Source: an uncultured Oscillospiraceae bacterium (GTDB lineage Bacteria; Bacillota_A; Clostridia; Oscillospirales; Oscillospiraceae). From it: a DNA stretch of 21,244 nucleotides. The stretch is taken from positions 1-21,244 of the forward strand of contig CAJUAW010000041.1 in the NCBI GenBank assembly GCA_910584605.1. Reading direction: 5' to 3'. Of this stretch, positions 5,784-11,325 are shown piece after piece. The number at the start of each line of letters is the position of its first letter. Positions within the stretch are counted from its first letter, which is position 1. The notes below the pieces were generated by a model that was not told the origin of the DNA, did no database searches, and saw only the letters and a list, made by a program, of their open reading frames with translations. A program made the translations under genes and the position numbers.

Positions 5784-5820
5784 GTAATTCTTCCTCTCTT
5801 TATTATTTTCTCAGCGGTTC

Positions 5821-5860
5821 GACCCCGGAAGGGGTCCTCGATGAGGAGATTGAGGACCCC
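5821..5860 (-). promoter_or_regulatory. Mutually exclusive hairpins in the leader of the stalk-domain gene
   Basis: Three segments compete. On the plus strand GACCCC (5821-5826) can pair with GGGGTC (5831-5836), or GGGGTCCTC (5831-5839) can pair with GAGGACCCC (5852-5860). Both lie 40-80 bases upstream of the start at 5783, so they would sit in its leader. No T run follows, so this is not a standard terminator. I see no clear promoter for the gene. Confidence 0.35.
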
Positions 5861-5880
5861 ACCCAAGGTATTTCCGCCGA

Positions 5881-5920
5881 GACAAACAAAAGCGGCGCAG
5901 GATCAAGGATCCCACACCGC
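5881..5920 (-). terminator. Candidate minus-strand terminator
   Basis: GCGG/CCGC ends and a GGATC-AAG-GATCC core form an imperfect stem at 5892-5920, followed on the minus strand by TTTTGTTTGTC. It would stop a transcript coming from the right, opposite to the candidate small RNA, but no promoter for such a transcript was identified. Confidence 0.4.
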
Positions 5921-5951
5921 ATCTATCCAGACACAAACCCTCAAACCGGAC

Positions 5952-5980
5952 TTGTAAACAAGTCGCAAATCCAGTATAAT
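5952..5980 (+). promoter_or_regulatory. Promoter of the candidate small RNA
   Basis: TTGTAA (5952-5957), 17-bp spacer, TATAAT (5975-5980). There is no plausible ORF with a ribosome site downstream, but there is a compact series of hairpins. Confidence 0.65.
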
Positions 5981-5985
5981 GAGGG

Positions 5986-6072
5986 TTGGCGCAGCAAAGC
6001 TGTTGTGTAGGAGGGTATGCTCCTGCATAGGGGTGTGGGGGAGGTCGAGTCCCCCACGCCTTGCCTTTATTT
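5986..6072 (+). ncRNA. Candidate free-standing small RNA of about 87 nt
   Basis: Downstream of a good promoter, three hairpins follow one another. They are CAGC-AAA-GCTG near 5992-6003; an 8-bp stem TGTAGGAG / CTCCTGCA (about 6006-6027) with loop GGTATG; and an 11-bp stem 6032-6042 / 6050-6060 with loop GGTCGAG. The last is followed by TTGCCTTTATTT, which suits an intrinsic terminator. It is not a tRNA, 6S, SRP or tmRNA by eye. The rest of the 397-base gene-free stretch 5784-6180 holds the leader hairpins, the candidate minus-strand terminator and the pgi terminator. Confidence 0.5.
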
Positions 6073-6137
6073 GCCTCGTGTTTCCATTGTAGCGCATCTT
6101 GGGAAATTACGCAAGCGATATTTTCAGAAAATAGGAA

Positions 6138-6175
6138 GAACGGAGGCCGTTTGGCCTCCGTTCGCTTGTTTGGAT
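6138..6175 (-). terminator. Terminator of pgi
   Basis: A perfect 11-bp stem GAACGGAGGCC (6138-6148) / GGCCTCCGTTC (6153-6163) with loop GTTT lies 17 bases after the pgi stop. On the minus strand it is followed by TTCCTATTTTC. The T-rich side on the plus strand (GCTTGTTT) could also work against readthrough from the left. Confidence 0.75.
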
Positions 6176-6180
6176 GGAAT

Positions 6181-7506
6181 TTACAGCTTGGCCAGCAGTT
6201 CGGCCCGCAGGTCCTCGTAGCCGGGCTTGCCCAGCAGGGCGAACATGTTCTTCTTATAAGCCTCCACGCCGGGCTGGTTGAAGGGGTTGACCTCCAGCAG
6301 GTGGCCGGACAGGCCGCAAACGTACTCGAAGAAGTAGATCAGGTAGCCCACGCTCTTCTCGCTGATCTGGGGCAGCTCCAGCAGGACGTTGGGCACGCCG
6401 CCGTCCACGTGGGCCAGGATGGTCCCCCGCATGGCCTGCTCGGCCACGAAGGACAGGGGCTGGCCGGACAGGAAGTTCAGGCCGTCCACGTTGGCGGGGT
6501 CGTTGGGGATCTTGTACTCGCCGGCGGGAGCGAAGGAGACCACCGTCTCGAACATGACCCGCTCGCCGTCCTGGATATACTGGCCCATGGAGTGGAGGTC
6601 GGCGGTAAACTCCACGCTGGCGGGGAACAGGCCCTTGCCGTCCTTGCCCTCGCTCTCGCCGTAGAGCTGCTTCCACCACTCGGCAAAGAAGCGGAACCGG
6701 GGCTCGTAGCCGGCCAGGACCTCGATGGCCTTGCCCTTCTGATACAGGCCGTGGCGTGCGGCGGCGTACTGCCAGGCGGGGTTGTCCAGGCCGCCCTGGC
6801 CCAGCTCCTCCATGGCCTGGCGGGCGCCGGCCATCAGGGCGTCAATGTCAATGCCGGACACGGCGATGGGCAGCAGGCCCACGGCGGTGAGGACGGAGAA
6901 CCGGCCGCCCACATCGTCAGGCACCACGAACTCCTCGTAACCCTCCGTGTCGGCCAGGCCCTTCAGAGCGCCCCGGGCCTTGTCAGTGGTGGCGTAGATG
7001 CGCTCCTTGGCCCCCTCCTTGCCGTACTTCTTCTCCAGCAGCTCCTTAAAGATGCGGAAGGAGACGGCGGGCTCAGTGGTGGTGCCCGACTTGGAGATGA
7101 CGTTGACTGAGAAGTCCCGGTCACCGATGAGGTCGATGAGCTCCAGCAGGGCGTCGGTGGACAGGCCGTTGCCGGCGAAGAAGATGTCGGGGGTGTCCTT
7201 CTTCTTCAGGTTGTAGTTGTTGGACAGCAGCAGCTCGATGACCGCCCGCGCTCCCAGGTAGGAGCCGCCGATGCCGATGACCACCAGCACCTGGGACTGC
7301 TTCTGGATCTTCCTGGCCGCCGCCTGGATGCGGGCAAACTCCTCCTTGTCGTAGTCCCTAGGGAGGCAGACCCAGCCGGTGAAATCGCCGCCGGGGCCGG
7401 TGTGGGAGGCCAGCATGTCTGCCGCCTTGGCCAGCCGCTCCTGACGGGAGGTCAGGTAATCCTCGGGCAGAAATCCGCTCAGCTTGGAGAGATCAAGTTT
7501 TACCAT
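6181..7506 (-). CDS. pgi: Glucose-6-phosphate isomerase
   Basis: This enzyme interconverts glucose 6-phosphate and fructose 6-phosphate in glycolysis and gluconeogenesis, in the cytoplasm. The protein has 441 residues, the short form usual in Firmicutes. ATG 7506 is preceded by AGGAGG at 8 bases. SIS-domain sugar-phosphate motifs are present: V-I-G-I-G-G-S-Y-L-G-A-R-A and S-K-S-G-T-T-T-E-P. The first family signature appears as D-D-V-G-G-R-F-S-V-L-T and the second as N-P-F-N-Q-P-G-V-E-A-Y-K-K, including the conserved Q-x-G-V-E-x-x-K. No gene is coupled to it; it has its own promoter and terminator. The long plus-strand open frame across it is a composition artefact. Confidence 0.98.
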   Translation of the reverse strand: MVKLDLSKLSGFLPEDYLTSRQERLAKAADMLASHTGPGGDFTGWVCLPRDYDKEEFARIQAAARKIQKQSQVLVVIGIGGSYLGARAVIELLLSNNYNLKKKDTPDIFFAGNGLSTDALLELIDLIGDRDFSVNVISKSGTTTEPAVSFRIFKELLEKKYGKEGAKERIYATTDKARGALKGLADTEGYEEFVVPDDVGGRFSVLTAVGLLPIAVSGIDIDALMAGARQAMEELGQGGLDNPAWQYAAARHGLYQKGKAIEVLAGYEPRFRFFAEWWKQLYGESEGKDGKGLFPASVEFTADLHSMGQYIQDGERVMFETVVSFAPAGEYKIPNDPANVDGLNFLSGQPLSFVAEQAMRGTILAHVDGGVPNVLLELPQISEKSVGYLIYFFEYVCGLSGHLLEVNPFNQPGVEAYKKNMFALLGKPGYEDLRAELLAKL

Positions 7507-7547
7507 GGAACATTCCTCCTGTGAAAGAATGGGATCGATGCTGTTAC

Positions 7548-7556
7548 ATTATACCA
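7548..7556 (-). promoter_or_regulatory. Extended -10 promoter of pgi
   Basis: On the minus strand TGG-TATAAT lies at 7556-7548, about 40 bases upstream of the pgi start. No good -35 is visible at 16-18 bp, which fits an extended -10 promoter. Confidence 0.55.
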
Positions 7557-7644
7557 CACTCCCTGGAACATTTCACCTGAATTTTTTATTTTCTCCTCCG
7601 CCGCAGATTTTTTTCGAAAATTCGAATTTTTTTGAAATACGCCC

Positions 7645-7673
7645 TTGACAATCCCTCCACTCTTGAGTATAAT
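7645..7673 (+). promoter_or_regulatory. Perfect consensus promoter of tRNA-Val
   Basis: TTGACA (7645-7650), 17-bp spacer, TATAAT (7668-7673), 15 bases upstream of the mature tRNA. Confidence 0.92.
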
Positions 7674-7687
7674 AATTTTTGCTGTTC

Positions 7688-7763
7688 GGACGATTAGCTC
7701 AGCTGGTAGAGCATCCGCTTGACGTGCGGGAGGTCACAGGTTCAAGTCCTGTATCGTCCACCA
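7688..7763 (+). tRNA. tRNA-Val(GAC), integration site of the element
   Basis: The sequence forms a 76-nt cloverleaf with encoded CCA; acceptor GGACGAT / ATCGTCC. The anticodon stem ATCCGC / GCGGGA encloses TTGACGT, so the anticodon is GAC. Its last 23 bases recur at 16423-16445 with one change, so the 3' end of the gene is the left attachment site. The tRNA remains intact after integration. Confidence 0.96.
7741..7763 (+). other. attL core (3' end of tRNA-Val)
   Basis: TTCAAGTCCTGTATC, then G, then TCCACCA. It is identical to 16423-16445 except for the single base 7756 (G here, A there). The core covers the T-arm 3' half, the acceptor strand and CCA. Confidence 0.9.
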
Positions 7764-7771
7764 TCTGTAAT

Positions 7772-7813
7772 AAATCCGCTATCCCTTGTGCGGCAGGGGA
7801 TAGCGGATTTTTC
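7772..7813. terminator. Element-encoded terminator after tRNA-Val
   Basis: A perfect 14-bp stem AAATCCGCTATCCC (7772-7785) / GGGATAGCGGATTT (7797-7810) is followed by TTTTTC on the plus strand. It lies just inside the element, so it replaces the tRNA gene's original terminator, now at 16450-16486. It can also end the minus-strand late operon. Confidence 0.85.
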
Positions 7814-7834
7814 TTGCCCTCAATTCCAGCTAGG

Positions 7835-7856
7835 TTGGTCGTTGTTTGGTCGTTAT
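7835..7856 (+). repeat. Left arm-type integrase sites (two 11-bp tandem copies)
   Basis: TTGGTCGTTGT (7835-7845) and TTGGTCGTTAT (7846-7856) abut. The same tandem pair recurs near the right end at 16286-16307. Tyrosine integrases with an N-terminal arm-binding domain use such repeats near element ends. Confidence 0.75.
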
Positions 7857-8062
7857 TCGCCGTCCAGCAGAAGATTCAGCATATCCTCCAGCCTTTTATC
7901 CTGGGCTACAACGCCCACAATGCGGCCAGACACACGATAGTCAGAACACAGCTTCACAGCCTCCACGGCCCCGCATTCCGTGGGCTGCCGGTCAACCCAA
8001 CAGACGCGCACGGCCTGGAGGTGGCCCTGGGCGTACTTCATAGCTTTTTCTGTCAGCGTCAT
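7853..8062 (-). CDS. Small protein of unknown function, last gene of the late operon
   Basis: The protein has 69 residues from ATG 8062, with GGGGA about 11 bases upstream. It begins M-T-L-T-E-K-A-M-K-Y-A-Q-G-H and contains V-C-W-V-D-R-Q-P and a central C; mixed alpha/beta in character, no membrane segment. No family is recognised. It lies 20 bases after the preceding gene in the same direction and its stop codon falls inside the left arm-type repeat. It is the gene nearest the left attachment site. Confidence 0.65.
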   Translation of the reverse strand: MTLTEKAMKYAQGHLQAVRVCWVDRQPTECGAVEAVKLCSDYRVSGRIVGVVAQDKRLEDMLNLLLDGE

Positions 8063-8082
8063 GGCCCTTTGTTCCCCTTTCC

Positions 8083-8298
8083 TTACTTGGAATAGATACG
8101 CGCCATATCCCGCACATCATCCGGGGTAATTCCCAACGCCTCAGCTTCAGCGGCAAGCCCGGCTTCATCCAGCGCGGCCAACTCCGCCCCCAGCGCCCAC
8201 AGGGACGCACTCAGAGGGTCAACCGGCGCGGCCTGTTCCATCTGCCGCCGCTGGAGGGCAGCGGACAGGGCCGCTATGCGGGTATCAATGCTGGGCAT
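8083..8298 (-). CDS. Small helical protein of unknown function
   Basis: The protein has 71 residues from the ATG at 8298 (M-P-S-I-D-T-R-I-A-A-L), chosen because GAGG lies 9 bases upstream and because it overlaps the end of the previous gene by 14 bases, as expected in a coupled operon. Two or three Ala/Leu-rich amphipathic helices are likely (A-A-L-S-A-A-L-Q-R-R-Q-M-E-Q, then L-W-A-L-G-A-E-L-A-A-L-D-E). It ends with G-I-T-P-D-D-V-R-D-M-A-R-I-Y. It follows the small-terminase-like gene and could belong to the packaging module, but no homology is recognised. Confidence 0.7.
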   Translation of the reverse strand: MPSIDTRIAALSAALQRRQMEQAAPVDPLSASLWALGAELAALDEAGLAAEAEALGITPDDVRDMARIYSK

Positions 8299-8533
8299 AG
8301 GGCACAACCTCCACTTCATTGCCGCACAATGCCGCATAGAGGGCGGCGGTGTCTACGCTGGGCTGGTGTTTGCCGTCATAGGGAACACGACGCACACCTT
8401 CTTGACAGGCAAGGATGGAAAAGCCATAAGCTGTTTCTGTGTGGCCGTCCTCATACTCAACGCATAGCCGGGGTATCTGGCCCTCTGGGCGGTTCTCCAA
8501 CGCCACCAGCCGCTTCAAGATTGATTTATCCAT
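8285..8533 (-). CDS. Small protein of unknown function downstream of the terminase-like gene
   Basis: The protein has 82 residues from ATG 8533. GGAGG lies 5 bases upstream and the start overlaps the end of the small-terminase-like gene by 8 bases. The N-terminus M-D-K-S-I-L-K-R-L-V-A-L-E-N-R could form a short coiled coil. The rest has a beta-rich stretch (P-R-L-C-V-E-Y-E-D-G-H-T-E-T-A-Y) and ends E-V-E-V-V-P-Y. No catalytic motif is seen. It is translationally coupled on both sides (overlap of 14 bases with the next gene), which argues that it is a real gene of the late operon. Confidence 0.72.
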   Translation of the reverse strand: MDKSILKRLVALENRPEGQIPRLCVEYEDGHTETAYGFSILACQEGVRRVPYDGKHQPSVDTAALYAALCGNEVEVVPYAQH

Positions 8534-8891
8534 GTTCGCCTCCCATCGCCGCCTCCAGCTCATCCAGACGGCTCAAAATGTCTGTTGTTTCGGTCAGCTT
8601 CATACTGTATTCAAGGACGCTCCGGGCCGCGCTGATCCGGGCCTGGGCATTCTCATCCGTGTCCTCCACGATCTCTCGCAGGGTGGACAGGGCGGGCGCT
8701 ATGGCCTGCTGGGCCTGCCGGGTGGCCTCCTCCACCAGCCCCGCAAAAGCCCGCTTATACTCTATCTGAAATTCCGGATCCGCCAAATAACCCCGTAGCG
8801 TCTTGGAGGTAATTCCAGCCATAGCAGCGGCCTTTTCTCTGGTGGGGGAAGTCAACAGGGCCACCAGTGCCTTTTGCTTTTTGGGCGTCAT
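8526..8891 (-). CDS. Helix-turn-helix protein, small-terminase-like (phBC6A51 type)
   Basis: The protein has 121 residues from ATG 8891, with AGGAGG 6-8 bases upstream. It starts with an HTH (residues 1-45: K-Q-K-A-L-V-A-L-L-T-S-P-T-R-E-K-A-A-A-M-A-G-I-T-S-K-T-L), then E-F-Q-x-x-Y-K-R-A, and a long helical C-terminus. This is the layout of the phBC6A51 group of HTH proteins, which in phages sits at the small terminase position. If it acts as TerS it would recognise the element's DNA and bring a large terminase, which this element lacks, to it. That makes redirection of a helper phage's packaging motor an attractive inference. The assignment as TerS rests on fold and position, not on a diagnostic residue. 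Confidence 0.75.
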   Translation of the reverse strand: MTPKKQKALVALLTSPTREKAAAMAGITSKTLRGYLADPEFQIEYKRAFAGLVEEATRQAQQAIAPALSTLREIVEDTDENAQARISAARSVLEYSMKLTETTDILSRLDELEAAMGGEHG

Positions 8892-8937
8892 TGTAGCCCT
8901 CCTTTTTTCGGTAAAAATCGGTAATTATTGATAAGGC

Positions 8938-8967
8938 GGGGCGCATGGACGATTGCCCACGCGCCCC
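8938..8967. other. Hairpin between capsid and terminase-like genes
   Basis: GGGGCGC (8938-8944) / GCGCCCC (8961-8967) with partial inner pairing. It is not followed by a T run on either strand, so it is more likely an mRNA-stabilising or attenuating hairpin within the late operon than a full terminator. Confidence 0.45.
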
Positions 8968-8973
8968 ATTGGG

Positions 8974-9825
8974 TCAGCCCTCGGCGGGCTGGGCCTGGTA
9001 GTAAATCGCCTTGACCTTGTTTTCCAGGACAAAAGCGTCATAGCAAATACGGCCCTCCACCAGCGCCCCGGAAATACCGGGCGGGTTTTGGTGAATGTTG
9101 AATGTCTCCAGCTTCACAGGGGCCACAGTGGCGCAGGGGTGGGCTACCATAAACCCAAAATCAGCGGGTAGACGGTTGGCGGGGATCTTCTGCACGTTCA
9201 TGCCGTCCAGAATGGCAATTACACCACGCAAACGCAGATCATTGCCAATATCGGTTTCCATGACGATGTCCTTGCACTTCTTCATCAGGGCATAGACGGC
9301 CGGAGTAACTACCAGCACACGGCCCGTCTCCGGAGCCTCGGCATCATCCAAGGCCTGGGAGGCGGTGAGGATTTCGGTGTAGATGTTCTCGGGGGTCAGG
9401 GCTTTGGCGGCAGGTGTGTGCCCAGCGTTTGCGCACATGACGCCGTAGACGTAGGTGTCTACCTCGGGGATCACCACTTCCCGGTTCTGTCGGGCCAGCG
9501 CGGACGCCGCCGCCAACTGCTGGGCGGTCTCGTCCTCGTCCAGGGCATCAATAGCGAAGGTGAAGCTCCTGTCTCGCCGCAGGATCATCTCCTGGGTGGT
9601 GGCGCTCAGGCCCTCCACCGCACCGTATCGGCTCCAGTTCCCCTCGGCGGGGCCGCTGCGCCCGTAGTCGTTCATCTGGGAGGTGGTGATCTTGTAGACC
9701 TTCACAGAATGGGCACCGCTCCAGGAAAAGTCCTGGTTGGTCAGCAGGGATTTCTTGGATTCGGTGCTGAATTGTTCGTCGGTATAGGGCAGAAATTTGG
9801 TTGCCAATTCAATGGTATTTGCCAT
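8974..9825 (-). CDS. HK97-type phage major capsid protein
   Basis: The protein has 283 residues from ATG 9825 (ATG 9828 is adjacent); AGGAG is 7 bases upstream. The protein shows the pattern of small clostridial phage coat proteins without an attached scaffold domain: an N-terminal A-T-K-F-L-P-Y-T-D-E-Q-F, a central S-F-T-F-A-I-D-A-L-D-E-D-E-T segment, and the C-terminal G-x-x-A-I-L-D-G-M-N-V-Q-K-I-P, M-V-A-H-P-C-A-T and Y-D-A-F-V-L-E-N-K-V-K-A-I-Y that form the HK97 core of such proteins. It would form the shell of a virion. The scaffold gene directly precedes it, as in complete phages, yet no portal, protease or connector genes are present. The call is from recognised motifs and gene order. 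Confidence 0.85.
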   Translation of the reverse strand: MANTIELATKFLPYTDEQFSTESKKSLLTNQDFSWSGAHSVKVYKITTSQMNDYGRSGPAEGNWSRYGAVEGLSATTQEMILRRDRSFTFAIDALDEDETAQQLAAASALARQNREVVIPEVDTYVYGVMCANAGHTPAAKALTPENIYTEILTASQALDDAEAPETGRVLVVTPAVYALMKKCKDIVMETDIGNDLRLRGVIAILDGMNVQKIPANRLPADFGFMVAHPCATVAPVKLETFNIHQNPPGISGALVEGRICYDAFVLENKVKAIYYQAQPAEG

Positions 9826-9843
9826 CATATCACTCCTAAAACA

Positions 9844-10272
9844 TTAGATTTTAGGCGGCTTGAAAGCGTCGGCAATAGGGTTGCTCCTGCCATGGCTACC
9901 GGTCAGGGGCGCGGCTGTATCAACGATGATGGTGGGTCCGTCGTCCTCCATGCGCCGGAACAGTCCAACAAGCTGCTCCACGCTGGCCTTGAAGGTGTCC
10001 ACGTCAGCCGTGGGCAGAATGTCCAGCAGTTCAGCAGGGTACTTTTTATCGAAAAGAAACTCCCGGCAATTCAACCGGGCTTCTTTGGCTTTCAATGCCG
10101 TCTCTCGTTCATCGGTGGCCTTATCCCGTTTGACACGGGCCAGCCGGTCACCGACAATGCGGTCAACGTCTGCTTGGGTGAACAGCTTTTCGCCCTGTCC
10201 CCCGCTGGCCTCCGGGGTGGGAGTGGTGGGCTGCTGCTCCGGATTCTGGTTGGTGTTGATGGTATCGCTCAT
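9844..10272 (-). CDS. Capsid scaffold protein (DUF4355-like)
   Basis: The protein has 142 residues from ATG 10272, with GGAGG 7 bases upstream. The first 30 residues are a disordered, Pro/Gln/Thr-rich tail (N-Q-N-P-E-Q-Q-P-T-T-P-T-P). The core F-T-Q-A-D-V-D-R-I-V-G-D-R-L-A-R-V-K-R-D followed by a long charged helix is the hallmark of DUF4355-type phage scaffold proteins, which assist coat assembly and leave the finished shell. A second helix (F-K-A-S-V-E-Q-L-V-G-L-F-R-R) follows. It lies 18 bases before the capsid gene and heads the late operon, behind a dedicated promoter and attenuator-like leader. Confidence 0.82.
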   Translation of the reverse strand: MSDTINTNQNPEQQPTTPTPEASGGQGEKLFTQADVDRIVGDRLARVKRDKATDERETALKAKEARLNCREFLFDKKYPAELLDILPTADVDTFKASVEQLVGLFRRMEDDGPTIIVDTAAPLTGSHGRSNPIADAFKPPKI

Positions 10273-10313
10273 GTTAAAACCTCCGTTTTACGCCTGGGTA
10301 GGCTGAATATATG

Positions 10314-10393
10314 AAAAAAGGCATGAGAACAGCGTCTTTTGCTGTTTCCCATGCCTTTTATTGGCTAACCCTTGCGGGCGGTACTCATGCCTT
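10314..10393 (-). promoter_or_regulatory. Attenuator-like leader of the capsid operon
   Basis: On the minus strand a long stem forms between 10359-10341 (AAAAGGCATG...ACAGC) and 10333-10316 (GCTGT...CATGCCTTTT), followed by six T ending at 10314: an intrinsic terminator. An earlier segment, AAGGCATGAG (10393-10384), is a perfect 10-base complement of CTCATGCCTT (10327-10318), the terminator's 3' arm. It can therefore pair there instead and prevent termination. A seven-codon ORF (ATG 10388, M-S-T-A-R-K-G, stop TAG at 10367-10365) lies at the first segment, though AAGG is only one base from its ATG. Confidence 0.6.
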
Positions 10394-10405
10394 ATTCACA
10401 ATGAC

Positions 10406-10434
10406 ATTTTACCACAATGTGGGGGTGTGGTCAA
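10406..10434 (-). promoter_or_regulatory. Late promoter of the capsid operon
   Basis: On the minus strand: TTGACC (10434-10429), 17-bp spacer, TAAAAT (10411-10406). It overlaps the stop codon of the gene ending at 10431. The start would be near 10399, giving a leader of about 125 nt to the scaffold ATG. Confidence 0.7.
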
Positions 10435-10613
10435 GCCTTTTCCATTGAATTGCAAGGGGTTTCGGCCTTCTTAGTGGTCAAATAGAAGTGCTTAAATGGC
10501 GGGTGGCGGTCACTTTTGCGGACCTTTTCGATAGGCAATAACCCCTGGACAAAGCGGTTGATTAGATCGGCCTCCCGTTCCTCCTCCGGTAAGCAGGCAA
10601 TGGTGATCTTCAT
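10431..10613 (-). CDS. Small basic protein of unknown function
   Basis: The protein has 60 residues from ATG 10613 (M-K-I-T-I-A-C-L-P-E-E-E-R-E-A-D-L), selected because GGAGGAGGG ends 5 bases upstream; longer versions in this frame have no such site. The C-terminal half is basic (K-V-R-K-S-D-R-H-P-P-F-K-H-F-Y-L-T-T-K-K). It overlaps the preceding gene by 104 bases in a different frame, which is unusual, so either this gene or the tail of the other may be the true product. No family is recognised; it may be an early-region DNA-binding or regulatory protein. Confidence 0.6.
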   Translation of the reverse strand: MKITIACLPEEEREADLINRFVQGLLPIEKVRKSDRHPPFKHFYLTTKKAETPCNSMEKA

Positions 10614-10806
10614 TCTGCCCTCCTCCCCTCTGCTTTTCCGCCCGGTAACCCTTAGCCCGGCCATAGACAAAGGCGAAATTTGCGGCCTCTATGGGGGACA
10701 TTCCCGACGCAATAGCGATAATCTCATTGATTGAAGCGTTATATCGTGTGGTATGGGGGACTTTGTACTTCTCGATGTACCGCCTCATTTTCTCAATCTC
10801 GATCAT
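10510..10806 (-). CDS. Small protein of unknown function, 3' end overlaps next gene
   Basis: The protein has 98 residues from ATG 10806, with GGAGG 8 bases upstream and an ATGA overlap with the stop of the upstream gene. The first 55 residues look like real protein (M-R-R-Y-I-E-K-Y-K-V-P-H-T-T-R-Y-N-A-S-I-N-E-I-I-A-I-A-S). After residue 58 the sequence turns low-complexity and Gly-rich (Q-R-G-G-G-Q-N-E-D-H-H), where it overlaps the next gene's ribosome site and coding region in another frame. A lost stop codon or a frameshift that extended the C-terminus is possible. No family recognised. Confidence 0.6.
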   Translation of the reverse strand: MIEIEKMRRYIEKYKVPHTTRYNASINEIIAIASGMSPIEAANFAFVYGRAKGYRAEKQRGGGQNEDHHCLLTGGGTGGRSNQPLCPGVIAYRKGPQK

Positions 10807-11015
10807 ATTATTGCCCTCCTCTCCTCTTTGGGCAGTTCAATCTTTCCTGCTATGACGCCCCACAGATAATTGTCCCAGCACAGGGTACAATCCCCGGTGT
10901 CATCCTCTTGTTTCATGCACAGATAATGCTTACGATCCGGGGGGCACTGGTCATGCAAAATCATAAATGCACACCGCCGAAGATCACTTTCTTTTTTTGT
11001 CATCTGGCAAACCAT
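10803..11015 (-). CDS. Small Cys-rich, probably zinc-binding, phage-type protein
   Basis: The protein has 70 residues from ATG 11015; AGGAGG lies 9 bases upstream, whereas the longer start at 11033 has none. Four cysteines are spaced as Q-C-P-P-D-R-K-H-Y-L-C and D-C-T-L-C-W-D-N-Y-L, suggesting a metal knuckle. The 'D-C-x-x-C-W-x-x-Y-L' ending is, from memory, frequent in small proteins of clostridial phages and conjugative elements. It is coupled by ATGA to the next gene. It may bind nucleic acid or a protein partner; the role is unknown. Confidence 0.68.
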   Translation of the reverse strand: MVCQMTKKESDLRRCAFMILHDQCPPDRKHYLCMKQEDDTGDCTLCWDNYLWGVIAGKIELPKEERRAII

Positions 11016-11029
11016 ACTTGAAATCCTCC

Positions 11030-11197
11030 TCAAACCGTGGTATCATCAGAGGTGGAAACAGCGTGGTCAACGTGTTCCACCTTGCCGTCCTCGGTGTTCG
11101 TAGCACCCTGGGCGGCTCTTTCTTTGTCCCGGCAGTCGCAGACCTCACCGGGGTCCAGGTTCGCCCCGCAGTGGGGGCAGGTGTGAAAATAACTCAT
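11030..11197 (-). CDS. Small zinc-ribbon protein of mobile elements
   Basis: The protein has 55 residues from ATG 11197 (M-S-Y-F-H-T-C-P-H-C-G-A-N-L-D-P-G-E-V-C-D-C), preceded by AAGGAGG at 4-5 bases; the longer frame to 11248 would run into the promoter region. The C-x-x-C ... C-x-C arrangement marks a zinc ribbon, and the rest is an acidic, disordered tail (K-V-E-H-V-D-H-A-V-S-T-S-D-D-T-T-V). Proteins with this N-terminus occur widely in clostridial prophages and integrative elements without known function. It is the first gene after the candidate origin. Confidence 0.7.
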   Translation of the reverse strand: MSYFHTCPHCGANLDPGEVCDCRDKERAAQGATNTEDGKVEHVDHAVSTSDDTTV

Positions 11198-11220
11198 TTT
11201 TCCTCCTTCCACTTTCTTCC

Positions 11221-11319
11221 GGTTAAGTCTTGTTAGGTCTAAAACCAAACTTTTATATAAGGGAACAAAAGAATTTGAAATATAAAAAGTTTGTTCACAG
11301 GCTTAACATGCCTTAACCC
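11221..11319. other. Candidate replication origin of the element
   Basis: Directly downstream of the primase gene lies an AT-rich stretch with a near-perfect inverted repeat (CAAACTTTTATAT 11246-11258 / ATATAAAAAGTTTG 11280-11293). CCTTAACC-type motifs flank it: GGTTAAG 11221-11227, GCTTAAC near 11301-11307, CCTTAACCC 11311-11319 and another CCTTAACCC at 11374-11382 in the primase gene's end. In SaPI-type satellites the origin is an AT-rich region with short iterons next to the rep/primase genes. A minus-strand promoter (TTTCAA 11280-11275, 17 bp, TATAAA 11257-11252) overlaps the same stretch and could drive the small genes downstream. Confidence 0.45.
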
Positions 11320-11325
11320 AAGTCA

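Noticed and set aside
5903..6097. Minus-strand ORF opposite the candidate small RNA, considered as a type I toxin
   Set aside because: No ribosome site before either ATG and no clear membrane helix with basic tail. The candidate terminator nearby is noted, but coding is not supported.
6061..7110. 349-residue plus-strand ORF across pgi
   Set aside because: It mirrors GC-rich codons of pgi; the sequence is a Gly/Leu/Gln/His-rich composition artefact, and pgi shows both family signatures.
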